Assembly (NCBI GenBank): GCA_029204225.1
Contig: CM055111.1
Coordinates: forward strand, 43,652,815 to 43,716,814
Direction: 5' to 3'
DNA from: Diphasiastrum complanatum
Lineage: Eukaryota; Streptophyta; Lycopodiopsida; Lycopodiales; Lycopodiaceae
Length of the DNA: 64,000 bases
Under the pieces are notes generated by a model. It saw only the letters and a list, made by a program, of their open reading frames with translations. It ran no database searches and was not told the DNA's origin. Shown piece by piece: positions 33,240 through 49,300 of this stretch; the first letter of the stretch is position 1, and each line of letters begins with the position of its first letter. Both the position numbers and the translations under genes were made by a program.

Positions 33240-33720
33240 GAGAGTCGAGGAATACTAGTTAATACTGTCAAGTAGAAACTATGTAAGCCGCCTCATGGTG
33301 AATCCCAAAAGATGGAATGACCATGTAGGAACTAGTATTTCTAGGCTAATGTAATAAATGTAAGAGACCCCTCTTAAAGAAAGTAGAGTGAGCCACCTTT
33401 TGATGGTGACATCTAGTGGAGAGCATGATTTCACTTGTAATTTGTGTAATGTGGAAATGCCACTAGGATGCCACCTAAGGAGCTCTCTTGCTTATTTAAG
33501 AGACTCTCTCTTTGTAGAAGAAAAGCTTTTGTAAATGTATCTACTCCATGCTGAAATGAGATTATCTTTCATGAGTTTTGATGCATTCTTGAGCTCCTTG
33601 ATCATTCTTGTTTCTTCAGTGATGCATTTATGATCTTGCCCCTCCATCTCCTTTTTGTGTGGTTGTGGATCTTAGTGGTGGATTAGATTTCCTGTTTTCT
33701 TGTGGATAAATATAGGAATC
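33240..33720 (+). repeat. Probable LTR with TATA-like box
   Basis: Non-coding sequence with GCTTATTTAAGAGACTC near 33489 (TATA-like) followed by a CT-rich start region and long U3/R-like flanks. Orientation is inferred from the TATA box. Ends not resolved. Confidence 0.35.
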
Positions 33721-34483
33721 AACATTCAGGTAAACTAAATAGGCTGGATATATGGTGTAAATCTTGCATATGCTCTTACAATCCAATTCTTGATGTTCTT
33801 GGGCTGTCCAAGAATCAAGAAATGAGTGTTTCTTGATCCTTGTACTGTCAAAATGTTGTCTAGTTTAGTTAGTTTCTTGTTTCTTGTTTGTGGAATGTAT
33901 GGTAGCTTAGTTTAGATTGTTAGGATCTGTACATTTCGTTTTTGCAGCATTAAAGTAGGATTTCATGGCATTTCTAACACTCAACACGCTGATTTCTTGG
34001 TTGAATGCATGATCTGCATGTTTGGTTTGTAAGCATGTGATTTCAGTGCAAGAGAGACGCCCTTGAGTTGTCCTCTAACAGGCAGGACATATACTACAAT
34101 GATATCAATCCAATATGCCTGATTCCGGGCATCGGAAACAAGGAAGATAAACCTCAAGAAGTGCCCAAGAAGCCTGGTAACAGGCAGTTCTATAAACAAG
34201 TAAGAAAAGACCCAGACAACTAATTCTCTAGAACAGGGAATCAGTAAACATTTGGCCTGTTGCCGCTTGCACCACTCACATTCTTAAACAATCCATGGTA
34301 CAACGCTACCCTTGATCATATCCATCCAAGAAACGTGAAACATTTCAAAATCTGTTCATAGCTCAGAACGACCTACAAACCACACAACCTGCCATACCTC
34401 CTCAGATCCTCCTGCATCCTCATTCACCCAACCCACAAGCGTCTTTGCACCCTCCATCGTCATCTCAACCAACTCCTTCTCTC
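33721..34483. other. No gene recognised
   Basis: AT-rich sequence with a small imperfect hairpin near 33787-33822 (TTCTTGATGTTCTTGG paired with CCAAGAATCAAGAA). No coding evidence. Confidence 0.4.
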
Positions 34484-34930
34484 CCATCTCAGCCGAGTCT
34501 TTCTCTCTCATCTCAGCCGAGCCCTCTGCCTCAAATCTCGACCGAGTAAAAAAAAACCACTAAAATCTCGACCGAGTCGAAAAAACGCTAAAATCTTGAC
34601 CAAGTCGACACAACGCCCAAATCTTGACCAAGTCGAAAAAATGCTCAAATCTCGACCGAGTCGTAAAAACGCTCAAATCTCAACTGAGTCAAAAACAATG
34701 CTCAAATCTCGATCGAGTCAGAAAAACACTAAAAATCTCGACTGAGTCCTCTGGTCATGATCTTGACCGAGCCCTCTGGTCACGTTCTCGACCGAGTCTC
34801 AGGGTCAGAGATCTTGACCGAGTCTCTGGGTCAGTTCTCGACTGAGTCAGTTGGATCAAATCTCGACCGAATCAATTCATTTCCATCTCGACCGGACCGG
34901 CCAACCATAAAATTTTCAATCGAGCCTTCT
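34484..34930 (+). repeat. Minisatellite of TCTCGACCGAGTC units
   Basis: At least fifteen variants of ATCTCGACCGAGTC, spaced roughly 20-30 bp, with drift in the spacer. The core CTCGACCGAG is nearly palindromic. It immediately precedes the gag-like ORF at 35145 and could be its untranslated leader. Confidence 0.85.
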
Positions 34931-35144
34931 GTTTGAAATTTTGACCGAACCTCTATCTTACTTGAGCCAAGAGCTCAAAAAACAAGAAAAGGGCATATAC
35001 ACCAAAAAAATCCTAAAAGCACAACTTATACCAATAGAAAGCCCTTTTGATATTGAGTCTCCCCCTTGAGTTCTCTACTAGCCAAAAAAAAAAAAACAAA
35101 AAAAAAAACCCATACAAAGCACAAAAATACACGACAATACACAA

Positions 35145-36035
35145 TGGACCAACATACTGATTCTAATATCCCAGAAGATGATCCACACAAAATGACGTCT
35201 CCTACAGCTGAACAACTCAGACGTCATAGGTTCTACCTAATGCGGTGACGAATCCACGAGCCATCCACAAATCCATTCGCGGGACGAGAACCTGATAGAG
35301 CCGAGTCTTCACGGGCACGAGCCCATTTTCATGGTGTTGAAACATCACATGCCAGAACACACCTGAATGGCGCTTTTTTCACTCACGGAGCTCATTCTGA
35401 GAAGAGAACACCCCGAATATACGAGCTTAAAGTTAGCTATGTCTGATGTCATCCAGGAGGAAGATGAAGGATCAGATGTTGATGAATCTAGGGAAAGGCA
35501 AGCACCCCGAGCACCTATCCACAAGTCAAAGCCGATCGAGGATACCCAAGATCAGCTTTGAAAATCTTTGTTGGAGTTGCTTAATAAGCAACATCAACTG
35601 CAAATGGAGAAACTCACCAATGAGTTTCAAACTACCTTGAAGTCTATCCAAAGTAGTATACCTCATCAACCACACACTGCCCAGGTACCTAATAGACAAA
35701 AACTCATCTGGTGCTCACACTGTCGGGCTACGCATACTGCTGATGCTTGCCCTTCATATCAGCCTATCCAAGCACATCCCTCGCATTATCACGAATACTC
35801 ACCAGAAAGTCCAGAACCACTAGCCATACAAGATGGGTATGCCATTATACAAGGGCCCATGAACAATAGATGTTTCATCTATGGTGAAACCGGCCACTTC
35901 ATGGTTGATTGTCCAGTCGAGACCAAGTACCATGCCGAGTGTCTTGATTGTGTCAGAAAACACAATTTCAAAGACTGTCCAAAGCAACCAAGTAAGATCC
36001 TACCTACCCGACACATCAGTTATGCATCACGATAG
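35145..36035 (+). pseudogene. Retroelement gag-like ORF with three zinc knuckles
   Basis: Plus-strand frames starting at the ATG at 35145 and ending at the stop near 36033. A stop near 35246 and frame changes near 35370 and 35560 break it. Residues over 35700-36000 contain three knuckle-like motifs: CSHCRATHTADAC, CFIYGETGHFMVDC (second Cys replaced by Tyr) and CLDCVRKHNFKDC. Upstream is a Gln/Leu-rich, possibly helical stretch. No protease follows. It looks like a gag with a zinc array, perhaps of a gypsy or caulimovirid-like element; the family is uncertain. Confidence 0.5.
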
Positions 36036-37970
<1,935 letters not shown>

Positions 37971-37979
37971 GTAGAGTCA

Positions 37980-38620
37980 TTTCACATGTGTGTACTTTGT
38001 GTTCAAGAACTTCCTCATCATGGCATCAATAAGAGATTACCTATTGGAGGCAAGTAAAAGATTCAAGTGCTACTTTTGTGGTAAAAGAGGGCATTTTGCA
38101 AAGGAGTGCTTCAAGAGGGAGAGAGGCACAAGGCAAGCAAGCAAATCTAATTCAAGAAGGTGATAGTAGTGACCTTGAAGAATTTTCCTTCAACGAGCTT
38201 CAAAGGTGAATTGGTGGATAGATAGTGGGGCTACCTCCCACACGACAAAGAGTATTCTCTCAACTCTTACCTTTTGTTGGGTCTTATGGATTCATTCTTG
38301 ATGCAAATGATTGTGAATTTAAGATTGAGGGAAAAGAGTTAGTCCATAGGTGTCTTGGATCTACCAAAAAAGCCAAGCTTGAGGGTGTTTTTTATATTCT
38401 TAACAGAACAAGGAATTTGTTGAGTGTCGCGCAACTTTTGTTAGTGTCGAGCAACTTTTGGACAAAAGCTTCTTCATTGGATTTGTTGTAGATGCTTGCT
38501 TGATCGTGAAGAATCATTGCAACAATGATCAAGTTTGAAAGGCTTTTAGGCTTGATGCTTATGTGAAAGCTATCATGATGGATCGATGGCTGAGGAGATA
38601 GATTCCTAAATATTTGGCAG
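37980..38620 (+). pseudogene. Ty1-copia gag-protease fragment
   Basis: Plus strand. 38070-38120 encodes a zinc knuckle (CYFCGKRGHFAKECFK). 38210-38240 encodes a protease start (WWIDSGATSH). 38385-38430 encodes ILNRTRNLLSVAQL, which matches the end of the copia protease-to-integrase linker. Stops and shifts separate them. Confidence 0.7.
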
Positions 38621-38624
38621 AAGG

Positions 38625-38947
38625 TGGTATTGTAAGGGAGGCATGTGCTTTGGCTAAATCACCTAAGTTGCACTTTCCAAGTTCTACCACAAAGTCATCA
38701 ACATCCTTGGAACCTATCTACTCCAAGGTGCATTTTGCAAATGCAAGAGGAAATGATGAAACATGAAGAGTTCGTTGGGCTGTATGGTATTGTAAGGGAG
38801 GCATGTGCTTTTGCTAAATCACCTAAGTTGCACTTTCCAAGTTCTACCACAAAGTCATCAACATCCTTGGAACCTATCTACTCCAAGGTGCATTTTGCAA
38901 ATGCAAGTGGAAATGATGAAACATGAAGAGTTCGTTGGGCTGTATGG
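38625..38947 (+). repeat. 160-bp tandem duplication within a copia remnant
   Basis: TGGTATTGTAAGGGAGGCAT starts at 38625 and again at 38785. The two units differ at only about three positions. The unit encodes part of a copia pre-integrase segment (SPKLHFPSSTTKSS). High identity implies a recent event in otherwise old sequence. Confidence 0.95.
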
Positions 38948-40323
38948 CCCAATGAACTCTTTAGTCTTTGATATTGTTGATTTAGCTTCATATTAGCACT
39001 TGGGAGCCACGGTTGTTCCTCATGCATCAGCTTATGCAATGAGCGCATATTAAGCAAACCCAAACTCAATTCAACCAGCAAGCTGAGATCAAATATATAT
39101 AATACTTTAAAAAATGCCCATCTCCTTTTCATCGCAATTGTCATCTTCCTTCTCATATTTGAGACAAAAGCTATGCAGTAGCTGCTTCTTGCAGCAGAGG
39201 GGAAACTTTGTGTCATCTACTACAACTCCATATTTGACATCACAATCAATATTATTTTTCGTCAGCCTGGAAGACTTTCCTAAATAAATGTTTAATGAAC
39301 TAATTAGCATATTGTGTGAATAACTTTCAAACAAGAAATTTGACATCACAGCTGTTCATTGAATCCATATTATTTTTTGCCAACCCAGGGGGAATTGCTA
39401 AGTACAGAACATGTGAACAACTTTCAAATGAATTCCTCATGTTAGAAAACAAGGCACAAGCCCACATTTAAAACATGATTCAGTGAAACACAGTTTGTGG
39501 TGACAATTATAGAATCTCGAAGTTCTAACCCGAGTCTTCCTGCATGGAGCTTGAGCTAAGATCCTGCAAAGCTAATCTAATGCTCACAAAAAAACTCCTC
39601 CCAATGTAGTAAGAAAAGTAAAGCAGGGTATATTTCTAAGCTGTTTGCACTTAATATAAATATGAATGTATAATTAAAAAAATCTATCGAGTTATTTACA
39701 AGATTTATTTTGCAAGAAATCCACAGAGAACTGCTTTAGAATCAACTTCAGTGACACATTTGACTTTTAGTTATCCTACTTTCAATGCAGTGGAGATTGA
39801 CGGTAATTCCATAAACTCGCCAACAAAATTCACATTATCACATTAACATGAAGATTAGTAATCTCCAGCTAAAAACACATCATGGCAAATTCTTATGGTC
39901 CAGGAAAATGACTAGCCAAATGAAAAGTTTGTCCAGCTCAAAAAAACTGCCAGATATGTTCATGCTGAAGAATGTTTCGCATAAAGAATGTTGCAGTACA
40001 ATCCTAAATTAGAGAATTTGCAAGCCTTATGGTGATGCAGTGGCTGTGATAAAGCTTACTGCATAAAGAATATCTGACAATGGTAATTGGAAAAAAAATG
40101 ATTACGGTCATGATGCTGGCAGCTATTGGGGATGTAAATTTTGCTACTACCAAGTTGACAAAATGAAGGCCGCTTCAGCCTTGTCCTCCTGTCTGCTTGA
40201 ATGTCACGTGAAAGATCGAAAGAAGTGGCGGACGGAGTACAAACACAGGGAGATGCTGATAACCTCCAATATACTCTTGCATAGCCAAGTTTTGTCATCT
40301 GCTATTGAATCCACATGCTGGAA
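38948..40323. other. 3' flank of the coiled-coil gene; no other gene
   Basis: AT-rich DNA that should hold the 3' UTR of the minus-strand gene ending at 40324. No other gene recognised. Confidence 0.45.
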
Positions 40324-43300
40324 CTACACCACATCTCCAACATCAAAGCCTGCACCTGTCCAGCTGGTGTCACCAGATACTTTAGGTTTCTGAAGAATAA
40401 AGGCGCCTTTAGCCCTTCCAACAGTCTGGCCCCGACCTTTTGTTAATGAGACACGCTGCCCCTGAGTTGACTGCTGTACTTCTTGAACAAGGATTTGTGG
40501 CTTGTTGACCAAAACTTGCTGCTTGTTTCCAGGAGCTCTGCTTGAGAGCAGTGGCTCAATGGGTGAGGCCAATGTTGAAGCATCAGAGGGCAGATGAGCA
40601 GTTTCACCAGCATGGGCAATCTCACAACCCCGGGTGGTCTGTATTGTAGTTCCATTGTTAGCTTGAGATGCTGCTTCCTGGCCATTCTGGATTGAAGATG
40701 TATAAAAATTGAGTGAGAAATGTGATCATGTGTACCCTTACGGGCACTTCATGGGCTTCAGCGAATCTAGATCCACAAGAAAAAAATTTAGAGTAACATG
40801 TGAAAAGAAACCTTGCTGTTTATCCCACTGGCAACCTGAGCATATTCTACAATTGGCAGAGTGCCACCACAAACAGTGAGGGCTTCAAGTTTATGTTTTA
40901 GCTCCTCTAAACGAGAGAACTGGGCAGATGCACTTTCTTGGACCTGTATTTCATACATTGTAGGATTTAGTGTTCCTGTCAAAACAAAGTGCAATCATTT
41001 GAAGAAACAAATTTACCAGTTTCAAGCTCCCACATTTGAAGTATCACAGTGAAACCCACATTTGAAGCATCGCAGTGAAAAGAAGACGTGTTTCCTGTGC
41101 AACTAGAATGACAGCTTTGGAATAGCAGTAACAAGGCTCTTACCAACCGGGAAAGATCCTCACATAACTTTTGCTTGCAATCCTCCTCATACTTCAATGC
41201 TTTTGCTGCAGCTTCCCAGACCTATGAAGTGAAAAACAGCATCTCATCAACAACAAAAGCACAAAATATTTTACCAATGCCTAAAGCTTTCATTGATTTT
41301 TAATCAATTGTCATGATAAAGGGTAACTTGCACAAGCATGGTTGCAGATTTTGAATCACTTTATCTCGACTCAAAGATCAAACAGAAGCCACCTATGTGT
41401 GATAACCCTTTATAAATAGATTTAAAAAACTATCAAAAGAAATGTGTACTCAAATATGTCTAATGTACAACCTGTGTGAACTAGTTAATGGAACCATCTT
41501 TATTACCAAACATTTCTTAACCTTCTGAAACATGCAAGTTCTCCATGAACTGCACCTGTAGCCATGCACAAAGACGAATTCAAGGATTGAAAACTATTCC
41601 TTAAAAACACTTTGGGAATCCGTAATTCCACAAATTCCTGCATGTTATTGAATTTTCCATGTAGTGAATCTCAATAATATCAAAACATGCTTGATCTTTG
41701 AATCCTTTCATTGCCACCCATGGTCCCAATATGTGCTCTGTAGGTTCTCGGCACTCTATAATAACTACAAGTATAAACGTATAAACAGCACCTCAGCCAG
41801 AGTGAAATCAAGCCTTGAAAGAACTTTACATTTAAATGATCCAACTCAAATTTGTATAGGCAATCACTGCAATCAGCTTTTCCTAGCTACTGAGGACCCT
41901 CTAGTTCCACCCACTGGCATCCTTTTTCCTACCAGGGCAGCAAGATATTTTATCTATGCTTCTTACAGATGCAGAACATTATTGCTGGATAATATTCTTC
42001 TTTTGCACCCTGACATACTCACACACCGGGCAAAATCATTATAATACATTAACCTTGCAAAATGACTGATTGCAATCAAGCCCACGAAGGCAAATTGCAT
42101 GGTTTCCCTCACAAGCAACGGTTAGGAACAAAGCTTTAGCTGCAAGAACAAGGGAAGAAATACATCCAAACAATAGGCCTTCGTCATGCCAATGTTGCCA
42201 AGGAACTTCGAGATTACAAAGCAAGCCAGTAAATTCCAGAGTGGTGAGTCTAGAACAATTCCTAAACGAAAGAAAACATGCTAAAGACTCCCAAAAAAAT
42301 TCAAAATTTGATGGACTAGTCACATGGACATTACGAATCACATCTTCAGCTTCAAGAATACTTGCAGTTCATATGCATATACAATGTCCTCGAAACACTT
42401 TTGCATTTAAGATTGTGTCAGGTGCACTGAACTTTGCCACGAAGTTATGATCAAAATCTCAGATGTTGAATCAATGAAGCATGAAAGACAGCAATAGACT
42501 GAAGCCCTACAAGCAATAGACAAGACAATAGGTTCTCCCACGAAGAGCCCAAGCAATACCAATCAATAATCTGAAAAATGAGTGTACAAATGCCCCTATA
42601 AATACCCTACCAATGAACCCTAAAACAGGAATTCAAAAGTAAAGGAACATAAAATGCGTAACCAGAAATATACATAACCAACAGTAAATGTAAAGAGGCC
42701 TGCGGAATATATGCAGAGTAGCCCAGTAGGCCTGTATCCTGTAGTCCATAACTCACGATAAAGGCTAGCTCTAAGGAGCCAAGCCAATCAACTGAACTTA
42801 CTTTAATCCGATTGACTTTGAGCTTGATTTGGAGAATCAGGATTTTGTGAAGTGGACATTTTATTTAAAGAGACTATCACCCTCAAGATTGCATCGATTC
42901 ATGCTTTTGAGGTGACTCTTTTCTTCAGATCATCTGAAGTTGAATTTGTCACATTGGATCTGCTTCAATAGGGATTTTGGGGCCTCTATCATCCGTTGTT
43001 ACTAATAGTCTTGAAACATCATCGTGCCTTAAAGAAGATATTAGATCTCATTCAGGTCGAGTCATTCTTCCTCTTGTAACTCAAAAGTACACAGTTATTC
43101 AGAAAAAAGTACCCAGAACTTCTTGATGTGTCGTTTCTGTTGTTCCTAATCTAAAATACAATCCATATATGTTCATGTCACACCAGCATACCATGTTGCT
43201 ACATAGTTTTAAGAACCTTTCTCACCCAAGAAATCTGTCGTGGGCCCAAATATCGAATGATAATTGAGAAAACTGAATACGGAAAGTGGGGAAACACCAT

Positions 43301-46300
43301 GTCATCAAAAAGTTAAACTAGCAAAGCTAATGATGATAGTACATATGGAAGCGAATGAGGTAGAATAAGTTGCATGCTACAGGAGAGAAGTTATATTGAA
43401 ATAAAACTAACGTCAGAATTGTCCAGAAAAAGGTTCAGAACTGAAAAAGTTCAACCTAAGCTTCAAGCAAGTGGCAGGCTGTTGGTTATGGGGGAAGTGC
43501 CTCCCCCCCAGGGGAGGGAACTGCAATGTTTTCCCAGGGCGTTTCACACTTGAGGGAACGTGTTTCCCCATAACCGAGCTTCTAAATGATACATATACAT
43601 ACGTACCTATCGACTATTAATCAAAATTTAAAATCCATAGAGTTTCAAAGATAGCTTGCTTCTCACAATTGCCGGAGACTGGGTTACTGTCCTTGACATC
43701 CACAAATAAGTACATATTGAGCTCAAATAGCAAACTCTTTACAAAATAATTGTACAATTAACAATAAACTTGATTGGATAAATCACAAATCCTTCTCTCA
43801 AAAGCACTGCATACGACTCTCCTCCAGAGAACTAAGGACCCAAATCAACAAACTATCGCACAAGCAGAAGTCACTCTATTTACAGTGTTCTAGAAGCCCT
43901 TAAGGCCTAAGGGAACCTTCCAAGAAGCTCCTGTATTGAGTCAAAGCATGTCTCATCAGCATGGGACGGATCCCAGGAACATCTGCATCCTATCAATTGG
44001 CCCTTGGCCCAAGCCCGAAGATGTGGCTTGCAATGGGAGGATGAAAATTGATCCCAACATCAAAATTTTACAGAAATTGGAGCCAACGAAATTTTATGTC
44101 ACTAAGGTCCTTATAAGAGAATAAGGATTGTAGTAAAAAGATTTACAACCAAGCTAAATAGGTAATGAAACCATTTCTTGGACGAAAACAACATGGCTAG
44201 TATTGTTTCTTACCGGTTATGTACAGGCTCATAGGGACGAAGTACAAAATACCAACGACACCTTTGTTTTGTGTGTAAGAGGGCAACAACTCCAAAAGGA
44301 CTAGCATCAATATCAAAAATAACTTTCTTGTCAAAAGTAGGTAGACAAAGGTCAGAAATGTCAAAGGTGGTCCAAGACTTGAGGATCAAAAGAAAAACCA
44401 TCCTCTTACAAAACAACGGCAAAAGTGAAGCCAATAGAACTCGGGATTGACCCTCAGCTGACCATACCAGGCTCGATCAATATAAGCTTTGTACATATAT
44501 CGTGTGATGTAATCATGGATACCTGAGGGAAGGGCAGTGATAGAGATGCGCAGTGTGTCCAGGAGGCGAGAGGCCTGAAAGAACCAAGCTAACTGATAGC
44601 CCTGACTATGTAAGTGCTGGGATGAGATGAGAGCAGCCTGTGTATATCTCTGCTCGGAAGCATGGAACTTGCTGACTTGATGAGCTAGAGTATGGCATCC
44701 AGGTGCATGGGCGGCACAGCAAACTCTGCAAGGATGATTTGGTGCGGAACTGAGGGCTTAGCCCATATCGTATGAAAGAGAGCCTTCTCTTGATCACTGC
44801 TTCCCTCTCCTTCATCTCTCATCAGTCTCTCATCAGCGACAAGACTGACTGCTTTGTCGAATGTCATATCTGGTAGACTCAGTATGAGCATTCTCAGCGG
44901 CTGATAGGACGTCGGTAGAGATTTCATGAAGTACATCAACTGTTGTGGTGTTGAGACCTGGTGCTCCTGTCCTGATGCAGCGAGTTGAGCGAAGATCGTT
45001 CTGATCTTCTCAACATGCTGATCTAACTGGTTGCCATCCCACCGTATGGATTGCAGCTGATTGTGAAGGTGCATGACTGAAGCTGCAGTCCTCACTTCAT
45101 ACTTCTGCTTTAATCTTTTCCACGCTGCATGGCTGCTTTCGCAGCCTTCAATCTGCATGAGTAGATCTTCATTTATGGACGAAACGATGATCGCCATTGC
45201 GTGCTCACCATTCAGCTCTCCTCGGGTCTCCCTCTGGAGGCTGCACCTCTGAGAGCTTAGTCACTGACCAGATGCCTTCGCCCTTCAAAAGTGTTTTGAT
45301 TCTAAATTTCCAGATTCTGTAATTTTCACCATCAAGACTGATTGCTACTCTGGTCTGGATTGTCGTAGCCATATTGTGTTGTCTGGAAGAATCACTGCTG
45401 GGATATCAGTACTGATAACCTGTAGGCTTTGATACCATGTCGTGGATGCTTTTTCGTTTCGTGTTCGTCCTCTCTCTTCTGATTCGCGAACAATTTTCTA
45501 TCTTTGAATTTTCTTTTCGTGCGGAAGCTCTTATGGGATTCCAGACACTCGACTACGCATCACAGAACATATTTTATTCTAGCATTCAAGAGACACAGCA
45601 CAAGGCCAAGAGATACAAGAAATAGAGCGACTATATTGTCAGTTTGGTTTTAGAGCAAGATTGTCAGTGTCTCGCTCGTTGGCGGATTGACTCTCTGCTC
45701 TTTCGCTGTGTTCTACTCGTTGGCAGACTTTCATGCACAACTATGGTATTTTTGCTTTCTTACTCTATTCGCTACGTCTCTCTCTGTTTCTTACAGATCT
45801 CTGTGAAATTCTCATCCATTTTTCTCTCTCTTTGGTTATGATTCAGAGAGGATCGTTTATACCTCCATTGTGTGGAGTTTACAAGATAGCTAAACGTAGA
45901 ATCACAAGACTAGTTAACGCTAATCAACTAGTTAGTTAGTCTCCGTCGTTGCTATTCGTTTCAGCTGGGCATGAAGCCCGTTGAGCTGCCAGCTGGCAGC
46001 GCGAAAGATTTCTCTTCGTGTGTTTTCGTTGTTTTCGTTTTGCGTCCATTTTGCACTTTGCGGTCCTGGAGGTGTGTTTACGATTCGCGATTGATTCGCA
46101 AATCGTTCGTGCTTCGAGTCAAAGACACGTTGACTGTCGCGAATTGTTCTTGTTCGACCTTCGTGTCTTGTTCGTGTTGCGACAAAGTTGCAGGAGTTCA
46201 CCATTTCTGACAACAATTGAGGCCTCTTTCAAAGTTTCAAAGCTGACTTGAGCTTCTGAATTTGCCCCTTCGTAACAAGTTTGTCAAGGGTGCAACAATC

Positions 46301-49300
46301 TTAAAGAAATTATGATGAATCTCCTATTATAGGATGCTAACCCAATCCTCTTGATTGTCTTACATTTCCAAGTATTGTCCCATTCTTGACTACTTCAATC
46401 TTGTCTTAGCCCACCTGAAGACCCTCTTTTGTCACAATGTGCCCTAGGTATCCACTTCTTCTTGAATAGATTAATATTTGGTTATTTTCAAAAATAGTGT
46501 ATTTTTGCAAAATACTTTACACCATTCCAAATGTTTAGCATGCTCCTCCATGTTCTTGCTATAGATTAAAATCATTAAAGAATGCCAACATAAACAGATA
46601 CAAATTTGGCTCAAAAATCATGTTCATTAAGGCCTGAAAGGTGGTAGGAGCATTGGTTCGGCCGAAAGGCATACATTCAAAATTTCAAACCATAGTTGCA
46701 ATGTGTTTCTAGAAACGTGTCCAGAAACGCATTCAGGAATGCGTTTCTGGTTTGGGACAGCTTTTCTCATAAACGTTTTTTTTTTTTGGTGGAGTCTGGA
46801 CAATATGGGTATCAAATTAAAGCATTAATTCAAGGTAGTACATTTATGTAGGTTGCCGAATGTTTCGGGTACAGTGTGGTCCAGTTTAGGTGCATTAATT
46901 CCTACTGGATTCTGTCAATCCCTATTGATTTTTTAAAATCTGTTTTTTTCTACCAGAGATTCTGAATCCAGAAACGAGTTTCTGAGTAACACGTTTCTAG
47001 AAACGTTTTTCTCCATAAATGCATTTCTGTCAACTATGATTAAAACTCATAATGGCCCCAATCGGTTTTGAAAGTTGTCTCGTGTTGATGTTCCTCATAA
47101 CCTTGAATCTTGATCTGATGATACCCTGAGCAAAGATCTATTTTTGTAAACACACTTACCCCTTTTAGAGCATCTATCAGATCGTCAACTTTGAAAAAAG
47201 GATTTCTATTTTAACAGTTATCTTGTTAAGAGTAATTGACACACGTTCTAAAAGTGCCATCTCTCTTTTTAATAGGCGACACTGGAGATGTGAATGGCGA
47301 TTTAAGTGGGAAAATGAATTCTTGTGTAAGTACTTTTGCACTTGTTTGCATACTACTTGGGATAACCTATACGCAGGTGAACTGATTGGCTAGGATCCTA
47401 GTTCCAACTCAATGTTGTGGCCCACATATCTTGTTGGTGGAGCGCCTTTAGGCAGTTCATCAAAAGTACGTTGTCATATTTTTCTAATACTTGCCGAATT
47501 TACAAAGGTAACTCTTTTGATTTAATTTCTATACGGTTGTTGCCTAAATGCCCTTTCTTTGTCCATTAATGACATCATCTTTTAACAAAAATAGTTCCAC
47601 ATTTGTATATGCCAAACATTGAAATTTCTTAGTTGCAATCACTTGCAATAATTGATTTATTTTTTCCAATTTGGTGCTTTGTAAATCATGTCTTTTCCCA
47701 TTTTGCAGCTGATTTGCCCTTCTTTGAAGTTTGATCATCACATCCCCCAAAGTTTGAGCCATCAATTCGGCTTTTACTGTATTCCATAAAAATTTTAACC
47801 CAATGTAAGGTATCCAAAAGGTCAATAATGCAGAGCACTTTATCCTCAGGCCCAGCGGCATCGACTCCCAAGATCATGTCAATTGACCCCATTTCCACAA
47901 TATGAAACCTTTAATCTTGAACTTGTAGATTAACAACTGGGGTGACCTTGTGGCAATTAACAAACGATCCATTTGTTATTTGTACTTTTATTCAATCTAA
48001 AATATCTAATGCCACTAAACCATAGTTCTTCACAAATTTGATGTTCAAAAAATCGTGAGCACTACCACTATGCACTAAACAGAAACTTTCCTTCGGTTAA
48101 TTTTTCCCTCAGGTATCATTTGAATTGGACCCATTGAAGGCATTCAACGACATTCATTGATTTCACCTTTTGTTCCCCATTAATAAAACCAGCTTGCTAT
48201 TTAGTATTTGTCGTAAATTGTACTGGCACCTCTTCATCCAATGATCTTTCATTTTGCTCATCACACTCATCTTTCTATGATTCATAATCAAAACTATATT
48301 GTTGTACCCTCTCTAATAGTGGATCATTCTCCTAGATCATAGTAGATAAACTAGCATCTGATAAGATATAAACCAGCATGTTTGCCCTTAGTGCATTTAT
48401 GGCCTGGTTTCCACTTCTCTATATAAGGGAAACCACCAATCCACTTGACGTAGCATATCAGTTTTTGATTTTGATCTCATAATTTTCTTCTCAAATTTGC
48501 ATTGTGGGCTGGATTTGATTCGTCTTGGTAATAGTTCTTTTTTTATTGTTTCACAATAGGCTAATGCAAGTACTTGATCATTTGTTGTTGTGGTTACTCC
48601 CAATGCTTCGGTAATATCTGGTTGCAAACCTTGAATATAACTTTTCAAGTGGATTTTCTCATTGACAAGTATCTTAAAGAGTTAACTTCCAGAATTCAAA
48701 GTTGTGTTCTTGAACAATCCCTCTTTGTCACATTTTTGTCCATCACTTGAAAAACGACTCCTCTTGAAGTGGATTCAAAACATTATGATACGATGCCCTT
48801 TGGATGTAGTCCAATTGGTTCAGAGCATAGTTGCAGCGAATCGCGATTCTCTGGGTCCGCGATTAGCGAACCGCGATTCTGAACCTAGAATCGTGCCAAA
48901 AAAAAAAAAAATTTGGAAAAATAGCTTATGGCTCAAATTTGTTTAGGGGAGCAATGGTCAAACCAGCGTTTTGCCTCCCAGAAGTGCAATAGATAGGGCA
49001 CAAACAGAACTTATTTTCAATAGCTATTTGGTTGTTATTTGCTTTGGTTCTCAGTAAATGTTAATGCTACAGTTTGAGCTAAATATTGGGCCCTTATCGG
49101 CGCGCATTTGGACCCCCATTTTTATCTACGGGGGGGTGCAGGGGGGGCAGCGCCCCCCGAAGCAAAAAGCGAGGTACAATTGCTTTACAGTTCTCTGTCT
49201 CTGTCCCACTAGAACCATTTGTGATCGTAACGAACAGGCTAGAGGTTAGTTTTGAATTTTTATCCTTGACAAAACCCAACATGGATCAATGCACCTAAAT

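Noticed and set aside
42039-42341. 100-codon minus-strand ORF in intron 4
   Set aside because: Ordinary composition but no motif, no splice context and no similar copy; treated as chance.
49130-49165. Plastid or rRNA insertion suggested by GC-rich GGGGGGCAGCGCCCCCC
   Set aside because: It is a small palindrome inside MITE 2; the flanks show no plastid or rRNA similarity I can recognise.
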